A stretch of 64,000 bases of DNA, from positions 4,838,501 to 4,902,500 of the forward strand of contig CM072864.1 of NCBI GenBank assembly GCA_036937835.1, in the 5' to 3' direction. The DNA comes from Pampus argenteus (lineage: Eukaryota; Chordata; Actinopteri; Scombriformes; Stromateidae). The position numbers and the translations under genes are program-made. The notes beneath the pieces are model-generated. The model was not told the origin of the DNA. It worked only from the letters and a program-made list of their open reading frames with translations, and did no database searches. Of this stretch, positions 48,566 to 60,498 are shown one piece after another (position 1 is the first letter of the stretch; each line of letters opens with the position of its first letter).

Positions 48566-51500
48566 TGCAAACTCACCAATACGAAAACAGGTACACACAC
48601 CATTTTAAAATTGCCGTTTTTAAAACTGAGGCTGAAACTTATCATAAAACCTTAATTCTTAAAAAAAACAAAAACAAATGTTTTACAATAACTGACCGTT
48701 GAAATAACTTAAATAATAAACGCAAATCGTTGCGCGAACATCGATCTACAGCACATCATTTAATTAGAAGCACTGGAGGTTAAAGGTTTCCCATAGACTG
48801 TGGAGTAGTATTGATAAATATCCCAGTAAATATGTAAGTAAACAAATTGCAGGTATTGATCATATCTGAGATGGACCACAGTGACTGCAATCTGCTTTCC
48901 TAATGAAAGGGCAATATCGATAAATGGATGCAGTGACGTTCCGCTTTTCAAAGGACTTTCATATCATCCATTAATATATATTTAGTCAAACTGACTTAAA
49001 ACAATGTGATGCCTATAGGGCCACTAAAGCCTAAATTATTAACCTTAAGACATTGTGATATTCATTACATAGCAATTAATTCTTGGACAAAACTAACTAT
49101 CCTGAGACCACACTGACAGCCGTTCGCCCTGCAGGAGAAAACTATTCACCAGTCAGAGCTTTGTAGGAATGTGCTGGTCAGATCAGAGCATGTGACGTAG
49201 ACCATCACTAAGGTCTGTCTCCTCCAGGAAGCTGAATGATGCAGCGGGGAAGACCGTCCTCCTGCAGGGACGGTCATGTGATTGTAACATACATCAAGGA
49301 AGAAATGAGGAGTCTTGTTTTTGTTGTTTTTCTCTCCAGTTATACACATATATATTTATTTCTATTTGTATTCTTTTTTTATCACATGCGTTACAGTAAT
49401 TGTATGATTATATATCTTCTATCTATCTATCTTATATCTTTAAAGCGTAATTGAAAACTGTCCTCCGGTGGGGTTAACGTCCCACCTCGCTGCAGTAATA
49501 TACAGTACAAATGTACCCCAGGACACAAGTATGTTAGAGGTTTGAAAGCAGGCGAATGCTGCCAATCAGAGATTTATGATTGTCTTTAGGGAACCTGTGT
49601 AGTTACAGTCTGCTCATTATGTAAACATGGTATCATTTGAATAAATGACTGATGCCGACAGACAGTCTTGTCCGACACTTTGGCCCAGAGCTAGATATCT
49701 TGTCGACTACCTCCCATATCCCATATTTCCACTGATTTCCTGATGATTTCTGGTGACCGCCAACATAGTTAGGACGAGAACCATATAAATCAAACTCCAG
49801 GCCAAAACCTCCACTTGTAGACGCGGTTGGTGAGAAGTTAGCACATTCTTGCTTTTGATTCTATTGATTTCATTACGCGCAACCGGGGAAATGTTCAAAT
49901 TTCAAAGTTTAATTTGGCCGAATTTGTCAGCACACAAAATGACAGGCATCAACCCTGAAAAGCTAACATTCATCGACCTCTAACACTGAAACATGAGTAT
50001 ATTATGCAGCCAGTTCCTAGTGATATCAAACGGACATGCCTTTAGGCAAAATCCCTCTGATGCATCCCAAAAAAAAAAAATAAATAAAAAGGCATTATCA
50101 TTTCTGTCAAAAAGCCTCATCCTGCAACCTGAGTGTTATTGAAGAGACTGCAGAATTACATTCATGCCGGGGGGGAACGACCCCTGACTGACGGATGGCA
50201 TCAAACACTGGCAGTATCCCACACGGTCTGTCAGTACGATGTAGCACTTAATATCTTCTTTATGATCTGTAACACAGTTTACAATTTGTGTCACGGCTAT
50301 ACGCTCTGCGAAGATGGTTTAGCAATAAATAAAATGCTACTTAAGGGTATACTGAGGATATGGAGGGAAGGTGGAAAGTGAATTTTCACCAGTGACTCTA
50401 TAAAGCTGATATTCCTGCAGGATGGGTTAGAGTCACCAATTGCTCCTTGATATAATGATACTGGCTCATTCACGTCACTAATAATACCTGATGTATACGT
50501 ATTACAGTATACAGTCAATCATTTAAAAGATACATCTGGTGATATTCTATATTTTGTATTGTGTGTGTGTGTACAAAGCCTGATGTATCACACACAATGA
50601 ATGAAATTAGTCCTCAACAAACACGCAGTTTCTTCCTGTTTAAGGAATGTTTGCTAAAAAAAAAAACTACAGTGACCATATATTTAGGAAAATTATTGAG
50701 CTTTTACTATTCATTTTAACTTTCTGTTGGAAATGAGGTGCACGCCTGCGGGCAGTGAACACATCAGCTGTACTCAGAGATCCAGCAGGAGAACAGCAAC
50801 TCGAGTGTGAGTTTATAGTGCAGCCAAACAAAACTCAAGCTTTAATAATAATAAAGCAGACGTAAGAAAAAAGATCAGGGAGATCATTAAAAGACAGCAG
50901 ATGCTGTCTTCTCCATCGCTTGAATTAGTGCACATGCACCTGCTTTGGTCTTTCATATCTGGGCATAATTTCCTGTGACTCCATTGTGTGCTGCCTGTGT
51001 TGATTTCACTAGAAGCAATTAAGCCACCATATAGAGAGGCAGTTACAGGATGCAAATGTGCTCACTGACTTATAACAACTTAAATAATCGCATCGAAAAC
51101 TGCATTCGATACAAAGAACGTATTTAAACTTTTGAATTGGTTGTATTGGTGGAGCATTAAACATGTTGAAGTAAGCCTCAGGGAAAGACTGAGTGGCAGT
51201 GTATGCGCTAGAGCTCCATTGTATGGCTTTGTTAAAAGTCTGATTATTTGCGCTCGGCACTCTTTCTCTGGCTGCTCTGCTCCTGTGAGCTGAGGTGATC
51301 CAACACTAATGACTCGCTCTATGGTTACTGGGGCTTATGGGAATGCTGGCAAGAGCAGGGGGGAGGAGGAGGAGGCGAAAAGGGGAAGGAGGAGTTTATA
51401 AGCCCTGATGGGGAGTTGTCAAAGATAGATGACTTTATTTGCTTCATTTTTTCCCTCTGTTCCACCTTCTCGCTGTCTCTGCACATCCTCTCTCTGATTC

Positions 51501-52001
51501 CAAGATCCTGATTTCAAGCCAAAATGCAACTTTGGCAACTGTATTTTAGTAGGAGCTCGTGATCACCTTTAACACAGGGTTTGGCTGGTGATGTGTTGGT
51601 AAGTGACTGATAATTGACAGCAATAAAAAACAGTTAATTCCAGAAGGAACTTCAGTACACACAATCCACCTGAAATTTACAGCAGTAAGTCTCTTTTGAA
51701 AGATTTGCTCACTGGCACTGTGGAGAATAATCATACGAAGGCTGTGTAGCGTGGGAGAAAGCGGTGCTGGTGTGCCTGAAGTAAAAAGACGGAGCTGAAG
51801 TAAAGGTGACAGACTGAATTTGTTGTCATGAGAGATGAAGCAGAGGAGTTGGGAGGTATTTTTGAGCAGAAACCACTCTCCCATCACTCTATTCTCTTCT
51901 CACCTCTGACAAGCACGAGTAGCGCCTCATCCTGAGCTGGCCTACTTCTCCATAGAAGCATGCAAGTAAAGTGTGAATCCTGGACTGCTTGCTTGTCTTA
52001 C

Positions 52002-52044
52002 CTTTCTCTCGGCTCAGGCTGCGAATATTTCTGGAATCGTCCAT
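52002..52044 (-). CDS. plch2: Candidate alternative first coding exon of plch2 (PLCH1-like N-terminus)
   Basis: The minus strand reads ATG at 52044, then 14 codons (MDDSRNIRSLSREK) and a strong donor, AAAG|GTAAGA. The exon ends in phase 1, exactly the phase exon 2 needs (G|TG = Val), giving MDDSRNIRSLSREK-VEKCMS. From memory, PLCH1 also has a 14-residue leader ending in LSPEK before VERCMS, so length, phase and the LS-x-EK-V motif agree. The gap to exon 2 is 22.4 kb. The start context has G at +4 but C at -3. An overlapping out-of-frame ATG at 52075 runs through to the same donor in another phase. Inference only; no transcript seen. Confidence 0.6.
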
Positions 52045-52379
52045 TGGTGTATTCCCAAAAGAGACAGAGCTCCATGTGCTGCTAAAACAGGGATGGAGGG
52101 GCTGGCTTCACTCTAACTACCATCTGGAGGGCTGCTACTGTCACAGGCATGCCTCGCCCTGTGGGTGTCATCATCCGAGGTGTGACAGAAAACACTTTGA
52201 GTGGGAACTTACCTATCCTGTCTTCTTTCTATTCTACCTTTCTTGTACAGTCTTTCCTCTCTTCTCGCATTCATGAAAGCCCATCATCATCATCTCTTTC
52301 TCTATGTGCTAATTTGGCGGAAGCAGCAAAGACAATAGTGTAGTCTTGCACACTTCTTCTTCTTCTGCCTATACTGTAC

Positions 52380-52900
52380 AGACTGGAGAGAGGGAGGGGG
52401 TGTTGCCTGGAGAGCTTTGGGAGCGCGCTGTGCACAGTCAACCACTCACGGCTCTTGTATGAAAGGGGGAAGTGCTCGGTTCAACGGCGATCACCTGGGA
52501 GAACAAGCGCTATTAGATGGAAGGAAGGAGGGTGGGAGAAGTGGGAAAAGAAGACAGATGAAAGGGAGGAGGGAAAACTGAAAGGGAGGAGGAGCAGGAG
52601 GAGAAAAGCGGAGAGAGGAAATGGACTGAAATGCATCTACTGAGATAAACGGGAGGAGAGCGAAGAGAAAGAGGGATGCGAGAGGCACGAAGGAGGCAAG
52701 GTGGCTGTGATTTGCAAGTAGGGAAGAGCAGCAGCATGTGGCACGCATGTTTTATTCAACACAGAGGTGCTGAGAAAGAGGACCAGCCAGGCTGGATCAG
52801 TTTGTCCCAGCAGTCGACCAAGAAAGAGAGAGCCAGATGGGGAAAAAAACGGAGAGAAGAGAGGAATGGAGATGAACTCCTCGTCACTTCTATCATTTAG
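52380..52900 (-). promoter_or_regulatory. Purine/pyrimidine-biased tract upstream of the alternative first exon
   Basis: For about 500 nt the plus strand is dominated by GGAGG, GAAGG and AGAGAG; on the minus strand this is a CT-rich block 350 bp upstream of the candidate first exon. Such tracts are common in vertebrate promoters and 5' UTRs. A role as the distal plch2 promoter is inferred from position only. Confidence 0.35.
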
Positions 52901-54384
52901 ATATAATAACAGCATGAGAGCCAGCTGCCTTCAACTCCAACAAACTTCTAGTAACGTCTGCCTGTAGAGTGAGGCTGGGGAATATTACCTGAAATCTAAA
53001 CCGCTCAACTTTACCTCAGCAACAACAAATTACAATAAATAATGTAGTTCAAATACACCTGTGCATATTTGCATTTTATTAAAATAGAGTATAGTGATGT
53101 ACAAAAGATGTAGAATATGCCCATGTGATGTCACGGTGCAGCTAACCACAGTACCACTCTGTTTTTACAGCCTCAATTTTGATTATTCTAGTCTCACGAG
53201 GCTTTAGATTTCATGGAAAGTCAACACTTAATCAAGTTTTAGTTTTTTCTGTCTAAATAGGAATGCAAATCTGACGAAAACACTGAAAACCTACATAACA
53301 ATAATGTATTCATATCTTCAAAAATGAGCGTTTAGCACAGAATATCTGTTGTCAGCAGCTTTGGTCTAAATCGTTCGATGTCATTGGTCCATATAGGCTG
53401 TGAAAACAGTACAGAAGCATACAATGGATGGTTAATAAAGTAAGAGATCTACCGGCAGGGCTCGTTAATGCCAAACATAGTGAGCTAATTTATGAAAGCC
53501 CCTAGTGTTCTTTGCAGGGGTTTCTGTTAACACACAATGGAGATGTAATCATAGTATATCTCCATTCAACACAGAACACAATTTACAATATTTTCAGCAA
53601 CTTCCAGCTACTGTATGAATAATACACATTGTGAATTGTCTAACCTCATATATGTTTCATGTGGCAGGAATGACGAACCTCCACTCTTTTGTATATGGAT
53701 TTTTTTATACCCCAGGAGCTGCACCCAAACCTGTGCTCCAACCAAAAGTCAAGCGTCACTTATCTACCCATGTCTTTGTACACTAGCATGCAACACCTCC
53801 TGCTGCTTGAATGCGCTTTGTGCACACTACAGTATAGTATAGGACATCTCTGGCACAGCTAGAAGTTAGCTAAGAGCATGGCAGCAGTCCATAAGGACTA
53901 GTTGTAATGGTCTCATAAGTGTGTATGCATGTATTTGGCTTGGTGGTGGGGGTTGGACATTAAAGCCCTGGGGGATATTAAAGGGCTCTAGCTGGGGGCT
54001 GGGGAGTGTACCATGAACCTTTCACTATCATATACTGTAAAATGAACAGCTGCATTATGTAAAATATTATCAGTGGGGGAATAAGAATAGGAATAGGGAA
54101 TGCATGTTGAATTTATATGCATCATATCAGTAGTGGGCAGCACTAATTGAACTATATGGAACATAAAATATTCAAGTGATGTTGGTTGCTTGCTCCAGAT
54201 ATTGTTACAACACAAGCAGGGATCTATACAGGAGACAACAACACAAGTAAGTGCCATAAACCTGGCTTCAAGTCTGATAGGATGTAGGTGCTAAAAGCCA
54301 ATGTAACAGTGACAATGCAAAGAATGCATAGAAGCAGAATTTTATTTTATAGCTATGGAGGTGTTCATGAAAGAGCTGGATCTC
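52901..54384. other. Non-coding stretch, nothing recognised
   Basis: AT-rich sequence without a supported exon, RNA or transposon. Confidence 0.5.
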
Positions 54385-54733
54385 TTAACCTGTGGATGTA
54401 TGACCTACCAATACCTACACTCTTCCATGAGTGGGGTCAAAAATGACCCCAATTCAAATCAATGCATTTTTGCAATAAACTTTTACAATTAATTTCTTTA
54501 ATTTTGGTTAAAGATGATGATTTTTTTTTACATTTCATGATGTTCATTTATCACTTTTTATTTACATTTTACCACAAAACAATCAATCAGATAGGTATCA
54601 AAAATGCAATGGCCTCATATAACAAACATGTTTTATGAAGAATACTTAGAATATGAAAATATAAATATTTTTAATTTCAAAGATTTTTGATAAATAACAA
54701 CCCTTGGGGTCATTTTTGACATTTAAGGGTTAA
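54385..54733. mobile_element. Candidate TTAA-type (piggyBac-like) MITE
   Basis: TTAACC at 54385 and GGTTAA at the other end (TTAA 54730-54733) bound an AT-rich block. Near the left, GGGGTCAAAAATGACCCC is a palindrome; near the right, GGGGTCATTTTTGACA repeats it. GGGTCAAAATGACCC with TTAA ends is a pattern I recall from fish piggyBac-type elements. Confidence 0.45.
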
Positions 54734-54971
54734 AGATGGAGATTGATGGAATGGAGTTTGGTAAGAGTTTGTACCACCACTGGGGAACACTCAGGCAGGT
54801 AGGGTCTAATCTTCCTGATGTTGTGCAGTGCATGTACATGCTTAAACCTAACCATATTTGAAAGTTCAACTTCCGTCAACATCCAGCAGATGATTGCACT
54901 CAGATATATATTCGGATAAATAGAAGGGGACCAAGCACTGATCCCTGAGGAACCCCTGTGGATAAGCTGTG

Positions 54972-54997
54972 CACACACACACACACACACACACACC
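54972..54997. repeat. (CA)n microsatellite
   Basis: About 13 units. Confidence 0.9.
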
Positions 54998-55895
54998 CCT
55001 CAAGATACTCTAACAGATCTCCCTGAGAGGTAGGACTTGAACCAGTGGAGGGCAGATCCTGTGATGCCAAGCTCAGTGAGTGTGTGAAGGAGGATTTAGT
55101 GGTTAACCATGTCAAAGCTGCTGAATAGAGCTGAGGGCAGACCAGAAGCTCTGGTCAAACACAATGACTATAAGTAACAGAAGTGCAGTTTTGGTCAAAG
55201 ACTGTGTGCTTAAGATTTTTTGATAGGAATAGTAGGAGTGAGAATGGTTTTTTACAGAAAGTGATGTATAAAATGTAAAATAAAGAGCTACAGGTGGCAT
55301 GTTTGTGTGACAGATGTAAATATGCTGTTTATTCTCATTCTGGGTTAGTTTTGGTGACAACCTGACCTTTCCTGAGCAAATGTTTCAATCTAAACACACC
55401 AAAACTCTAATTTAGTGAGATGTGAAGATCAATACAGCCTTTGAATTCCAATTGTTTTTACTGAAATATAGCAAGCATTATATAGTTTGTGATACAGTCT
55501 CATAAACGATTCCACTCTTGCAGAAATGAGTTTATCTAGTACAATGAGTGCTTAACATTTATAGTCGCTCTCCCATCACATTTATTGTCTTTCCTGCACC
55601 CACACACCCACACAAACATTAATTCCTGTTCACCTCAAAAGCTAAAAACAGCCAAAGTATGAGCTGCAGATCAGCAGCTGATCACAGCAGCCAGCATGTT
55701 GTTATTTGATTTATTTAATATTGTCTGTTTTTTTACATTTGCATTTATTTTTATGTAAGAAAGAAACTTAAATTAGAGACTTAATGCATTGTCTTCTGGT
55801 TTATTTTGGGAAAAAAACCAATGTTAGATTCATAGTAGGTGTGTGAATGATCAAGCATTGACAATAGTCAATAGTATTGGCAGTGCCGAAGCAGT

Positions 55896-55919
55896 GGGGG
55901 TGGGGGTGGGGTGGGGGGG
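55896..55919 (+). other. G-quadruplex-prone run
   Basis: Runs of five, five, four and seven G are separated by single T, an ideal four-run G-quadruplex pattern with 1-nt loops. Confidence 0.7.
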
Positions 55920-56354
55920 TCTGATTGTGCTTAGGGCAACTCGAAGCACTTGACTAAGCTCAGGGAGTGATTGTGGTTTTCTTTCTTGTTTTAGTAGTTT
56001 AAGACAAAGAACAAGAACTCAGATCTCTGGAGTCAAAACTCTGTGCTTCTTACATCCAACTGTCAGCACCGGAATTTCAGACTTCCTGAATTGATTTCCA
56101 GCGACATAATCTAGGCAGCAACTACATTTCCTTCCCCCATCTGGAGTTTCTGATAAGGTGAACAGCTGGTGATGCACATTCCTGTATTCTGCATGTTCTG
56201 TATATATATTTTTTTTTTTATTGGCAAAGTGTTTCACAAATATCTGCTTATCTGCACATTTTCTTTTTTAGAAAAAGTTAGTTTGGATCATTTCTCCAGC
56301 AGCATTAGATCAGTGCTGCTATTTGAAAGCTGTGGAAACGCTGATACATCTTCA

Positions 56355-56373
56355 TGTGTGTGTGTGTGTGTGT
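56355..56373. repeat. (GT)n microsatellite
   Basis: About nine units. Confidence 0.8.
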
Positions 56374-57100
56374 ATGTGGTCCTGTGAGTCTCACAGTGGC
56401 ACTTTGTGTCACTTCTATGTGCCACCTTGTTCATTATCTAGCAGTGCAGCAGGTTATCTCCAGAGCTCTTATAAAAGCAGGGGACTGATATAATCGTTGT
56501 GGAGCGATATCGATCGATAGTCTGCTGGCCAGCCATCGGTTTCCACTGGTGTCGGATAACCAAAAGCTGCTGCCGGCGACTCTTGAAACAGTCTAAGCTT
56601 CGACAACAGAAACAAAGCAGAATATTGATTGACTCACTGACAAAAGGAAAGTCACTCGTTGGTAGTTGCAACAAAGCGAAAATGCCTCTGGTGGCGACGT
56701 TGGCATTTAAGAGTCAAATGAAATGCAAAGTGGATTTCTGGAATGAAATGAAAATATTAGTAATAACACCAGCTCTGATTATATATTTTTTCCCCTCAGC
56801 AGTGTTAAACCTCTCTCTTTATTAATCTTCAACAAGCGTGAAATTATTTTGGCAACGCTGAGCAAATTTAAGTGAAAACTGTCATTTCCAGTAAGCCTTC
56901 GATTGTGCGCCTACGAAACATTCTCAATGGATGGAAAATATATCTGTCTTTTAGAAAACAGCAAACTGTTCCTTTACATGGGATGAGTGAGGATGGAGGA
57001 GAGAAGTTGAAGTTAATAACCGCTGATGGATGAGTGGAGGGGCCAGCTGTGCCCTTTTGTGGATTTCTTATTAAATGTGCGTGTAATCGTGCATGCATGC

Positions 57101-57126
57101 GTGTGTGCGTGTGTGTGTGTGTGTGT
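57101..57126. repeat. (GT)n microsatellite
   Basis: GT array with one CG interruption, preceded by GCATGCATGC. Confidence 0.8.
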
Positions 57127-57794
57127 TTGTGAAGTGCAGGTGGCCTGGAGCAAATGGAAAAAGGAAAAGTGCATTTTCTAAGGCTATTCAGGGTTGGATT
57201 GAGGGTCACTAAAGGTTCAAATACGAACGCTTTCATTAAGGATATAATGTCAGGGGATATAAGCACTGACAAGCAATGAGACACAACTGAGGTGCTGCAT
57301 ATCACGTGGCTTTATCTTGCACTATGTCGGGAATTCTGATGCAAGAACCAAGGATGTGAATGGTCAATATGAACAAGAGGAATTAGAGCAAGCAAATATG
57401 TTTTCAATGTTTACACATTATAATACAGAATTATTGCTAATGCATTAACAAGTTTATAAAATCTAATTTATCCTAAATGATTCATGTCATGTGGAATTGG
57501 AGTACATCATGAGTATGAACGGCGTCGCAAAAACAGATGTGGCACAGCCTGCGGTCAATCATGCGCAGACAGCAGCAGATGATACAGATCTTAAATTGAT
57601 TTGTTAACGTATCGTCTGGTTGTGACTGACGGCAGACGTCGTCGCTACAGGCTAGCCTGACTCAGTGTCAGTGGGTATCAACCTGCTGTCATCATCGTCG
57701 TCTCCTTCCACCAGCCGCGTGTTTCCATTTTGCAAAGGCACCATCGCTGCATCCTAAACTTAGTGCTGCCCATGATGATTCTGATTGTTAAAAA

Positions 57795-58030
57795 GAAATA
57801 CAAACAAGCCCCCCCTTATAGCAGAATGATATATGGGTACAGCCAGACCTATCTCCACCTGCTGTGCCAGCGCTGGAGAATAGTCTGGCTGCACAAACAA
57901 ACTCACCCAGGTTTAAAGAAATACAAACAAGCCAGAGCGTTTTTTCCCCCCCTACAGTACAATGAGATATGGCTGCAGCCAGGACGTTCTCTAGTACTGG
58001 CACAGCAGGTGCAGATCGGTCTGGCATTGC
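57795..58030. mobile_element. Fold-back repeat with direct and inverted copies (non-autonomous DNA element)
   Basis: GAAATACAAACAAGCC occurs twice (about 57796 and 57919), each followed by related text ending in AT(A)TGG..GCAGCCAG. CACCTGCTGTGCCAGCGCTG (about 57857) is repeated inverted at the right (TACTGGCACAGCAGGTG), extending to AGATCGGTCTGGC, an inverted repeat of about 40 bp. No open frame. The words resemble a common fish repeat; the family is not known to me. Confidence 0.6.
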
Positions 58031-58197
58031 AAGACTAGTACAGACAAATTACTGTTTCTTTCCCTGTGTTTCAAATTTCCTTTAAAAGCAGCAAAACAAA
58101 AAGATAGACATTTCTATCCACTACTGTTATGTGAATATAGGACGTTTGGTGCGCCAAGATAAAATATGATCAAATATGACATTAAGATTTGTTTTAT

Positions 58198-58314
58198 GGG
58201 GCAGTTGTGGCTCAGGAAGTAGAGCGACTCGTCCACTAACTATTCAGAAGATTGCTGGTTCGATTCTTGTGTCAAAGTGTCCTCGGGCATGATACTGAAC
58301 CCCCAAAGCGACCC

Positions 58315-58350
<36 letters not shown>

Positions 58351-58475
58351 AGCATTAGATTATCTCCTGATGAGCAGACACCTTGCATGGCAGCCTCTGA
58401 CGTTATGAATGAGTGAATGAGTGAATGTGGCATGTAGCGTAAGACTAGAAAGGTGCAGTCATTTGAGGAATATTA
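58198..58475 (+). mobile_element. tRNA-derived SINE, copy 1
   Basis: The head has a pol III A box (TGGCTCAGGAAGTAGAGC from 58208) and B box (GGTTCGATTC, 58257-58266) but cannot fold as a real tRNA. The body continues TGTCCTCGGGCATGATACTG, a GT microsatellite (58317-58346), and GAATGAGTGAATGTGGCATG. It ends AAGACTAGAAAGGTGC. Confidence 0.75.
58317..58346. repeat. (GT)n microsatellite inside the SINE
   Basis: About 15 units replacing the family's short spacer. Confidence 0.9.
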
Positions 58476-58697
58476 CCTCAACACACATCATTCTTTTCAG
58501 GTGTTTTTAAACTCTGAATGAATAATGTGAAAATGTGCATAAAAACAGGTGGATGGAAATATCCTTTATGTCACCGAGCTTCCAGCACCAACCTATTTTT
58601 CCAGGACGTGCGAATCACAATAATTGTAAGAGGAGTGTATTTTATCAAATGAGCCGTGTTTTTAACGCAGATTTGGGCAAACATTGAAAAACAACAA

Positions 58698-58731
58698 TTC
58701 GGTGCATATGGTGACATCCATATGCACCGAA
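58698..58731. repeat. Perfect 14-bp hairpin
   Basis: TTCGGTGCATATGG and its exact reverse complement flank a 6-nt loop. CATATGCA words recur just downstream. Confidence 0.8.
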
Positions 58732-58878
58732 GCATTGGATTGTATGCATCCATATGCATCACTTCCTGTGCGCATGTGGGCGTACGCTCATCTCAATGCC
58801 CCGGAAAATCAGTCACCAGTATTGATAGAATATGACCTCAGGGTCATGGAGAACAAACCCTTCCTCCTGCTTTAAATG

Positions 58879-58901
58879 TGTGCGTGTGTGTGTGTGTGTG
58901 T
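58879..58901. repeat. (GT)n microsatellite
   Basis: About 11 units. Confidence 0.8.
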
Positions 58902-59965
58902 GGCTACTGAGGCCTGATAACTGGCTCATAAGCAAAACTGTCAAATTCATTTCATGCATGCACTGCCAGAAATTTGACAGCTGCGTTTTTCTTTTCTAAT
59001 ATGTTTGGACAGCTAGCTAAACATATTGTGCCCTTAACGGTACAATCTTGCTTAAAGCACGTGGGCTGCTATGATTGGCTTGGGTGGTTATTTGTGAATC
59101 TGTAGGCTGCTGCTGCTGCTCTCCGTAGGGTTATAGTTTGTGGAAGTGACATCTAAAATGACTGGTAGCTGAGCGAGCAGATGTCTTTTGATGTATTATT
59201 CCATGTTATTTTGTTGTTATTGCTATTTTTTTGCTATTGTCAGTACATAAAGGTTGGAAGAAAGAACAGAAATAAAAAAGGAGGAAAGGTATGCCCTCGA
59301 GATTATGATTTCATGCGTAAATTGGACTGTAAAAGGGAATGAATGGCAGTTCGGTGTTTCTAATGTGTTTGGCTGTGTTTCATCCAGACATAAACAAGCA
59401 CACACGGCCAGAAACCAGAGCAAAGGAATGGTATCCTCTGATTGGTGTATTACCCACCTACTGGGTGCTTATCTTTCACAGAATTCACAGAAAAAGGCCT
59501 GAAAGAATCCTGCCATTATTAAACTGACCCTGAAATCATCCATTTCTATTAAGTTCGGTAGATATTTCCGCTCGTACATATCTGGGTGATGTTTTTATTT
59601 CTTCATATCCTACACCTCTATACACCTCACATATGAGTTATACTGAATGCAGGGTACTGTATATCCTAAGGACAGTTTCAGTGAGATTAACTTTTTATGC
59701 ATTTTCTTACAGAACGCTTAATCATTCATGTAGCTGAAATATGAATGCTTTATTTTTCCAGAACTACGTGTCTTTATGTGAGGTTAGACCTTAATTAGAA
59801 TTGAACAGGGCTGCTCTCATCATCATTTGCTGCACCCCTGCTTTTAAACAACGTCACACGCAGTCGTCGCTTACTTTCCGACTGTTGGAGAAACATAATT
59901 AGAAATGTCCTAGACAGTAGCGATACTAAACTGCAAGCTCTCGTGGTTCAGAGTGGAAGATGGGT

Positions 59966-60085
59966 TGGCACCTTGCATGGTAGCCCTGAATGTGTGAATG
60001 TTGATGCACGGTGTAAAGCACTTTGATTGGTCAGAAGACTAGAAAGGTGCTACATACAGACCAGAGGGGTCATTTAACCATTTAC
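59966..60085 (+). mobile_element. tRNA-derived SINE, copy 2 (5'-truncated)
   Basis: Shares CACCTTGCATGG(C/T)AGCC, the GTGAATG words and AAGACTAGAAAGGTGC with the copy at 58.2 kb but lacks the pol III head. It retains GTAAAGCACTTTGA, lost in copy 1. Confidence 0.65.
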
Positions 60086-60383
60086 TATTTGTATGCATCC
60101 CTTGTGGAATAAACGGACACTGACAAATGGCTCCATCTGTAAATAGCCGGGCCTTAAGAGGACGTTGTAACACATCCAAACATAACGGTTTGCAAATAAA
60201 TCAGCTGTGATTGGCCGTTCGGAGCCCGACTGGTTGTCTCACTTCAGTCAGCATCATCAGCAGTGTTATCACAATAGCTAAACATAAACCGGTCGCCGCG
60301 CGGTCGTCGTAGTGATGTGAAAGGGCTCTTTCTCTTTCTCTGGACGTTTTGAAATCTCACATGGCGGTCAGGGTGGAGAGTGG

Positions 60384-60396
60384 GCATATAAAACGC
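60384..60396 (+). promoter_or_regulatory. TATA-box-like site in a CpG-rich patch
   Basis: CATATAAAACGC lies about 90 nt downstream of a GC-rich, CpG-rich stretch (60290-60310). No coding exon was recognised downstream, so the transcript, if any, is unknown. Confidence 0.25.
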
Positions 60397-60498
60397 AGGA
60401 TTGTTGACACCAGAGGCCGAGGTTCACGTCATCAGTGCTGTGTGTGGTTACATTTAAGAAAACAGAAGCACTTAATACACCGTGATGCTTTTTCAGTG

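Larger units (their letters stand above)
46871..52001. other. Non-coding stretch left of the candidate alternative first exon
   Basis: In plch2 transcript sense this would be the start of the long first intron. It holds GT, CT and CA microsatellites and one 157-codon minus-strand open frame (47349-47822) without recognisable homology. No supported gene. Confidence 0.5.
54734..57790. other. Non-coding stretch
   Basis: Holds CA and GT repeats and a G-rich run. No coding exon was recognised. Confidence 0.5.

Noticed and set aside
52002..52075. ATG at 52075 as the start of the alternative exon
   Set aside because: It reaches the donor in phase 2, out of frame with exon 2, and its product shows no PLC eta resemblance. 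It could act only as an overlapping upstream ORF.
52491..52915. Several open frames in the purine-rich tract near 52.5-52.9 kb
   Set aside because: Biased composition lacks stop codons, producing Lys/Glu/Arg-rich or Ser/Pro/Leu-rich shadows without homology.
58198..58270. Genuine tRNA gene
   Set aside because: A and B boxes are present, but the arms do not pair into a cloverleaf and the sequence continues into a SINE body shared with another copy.
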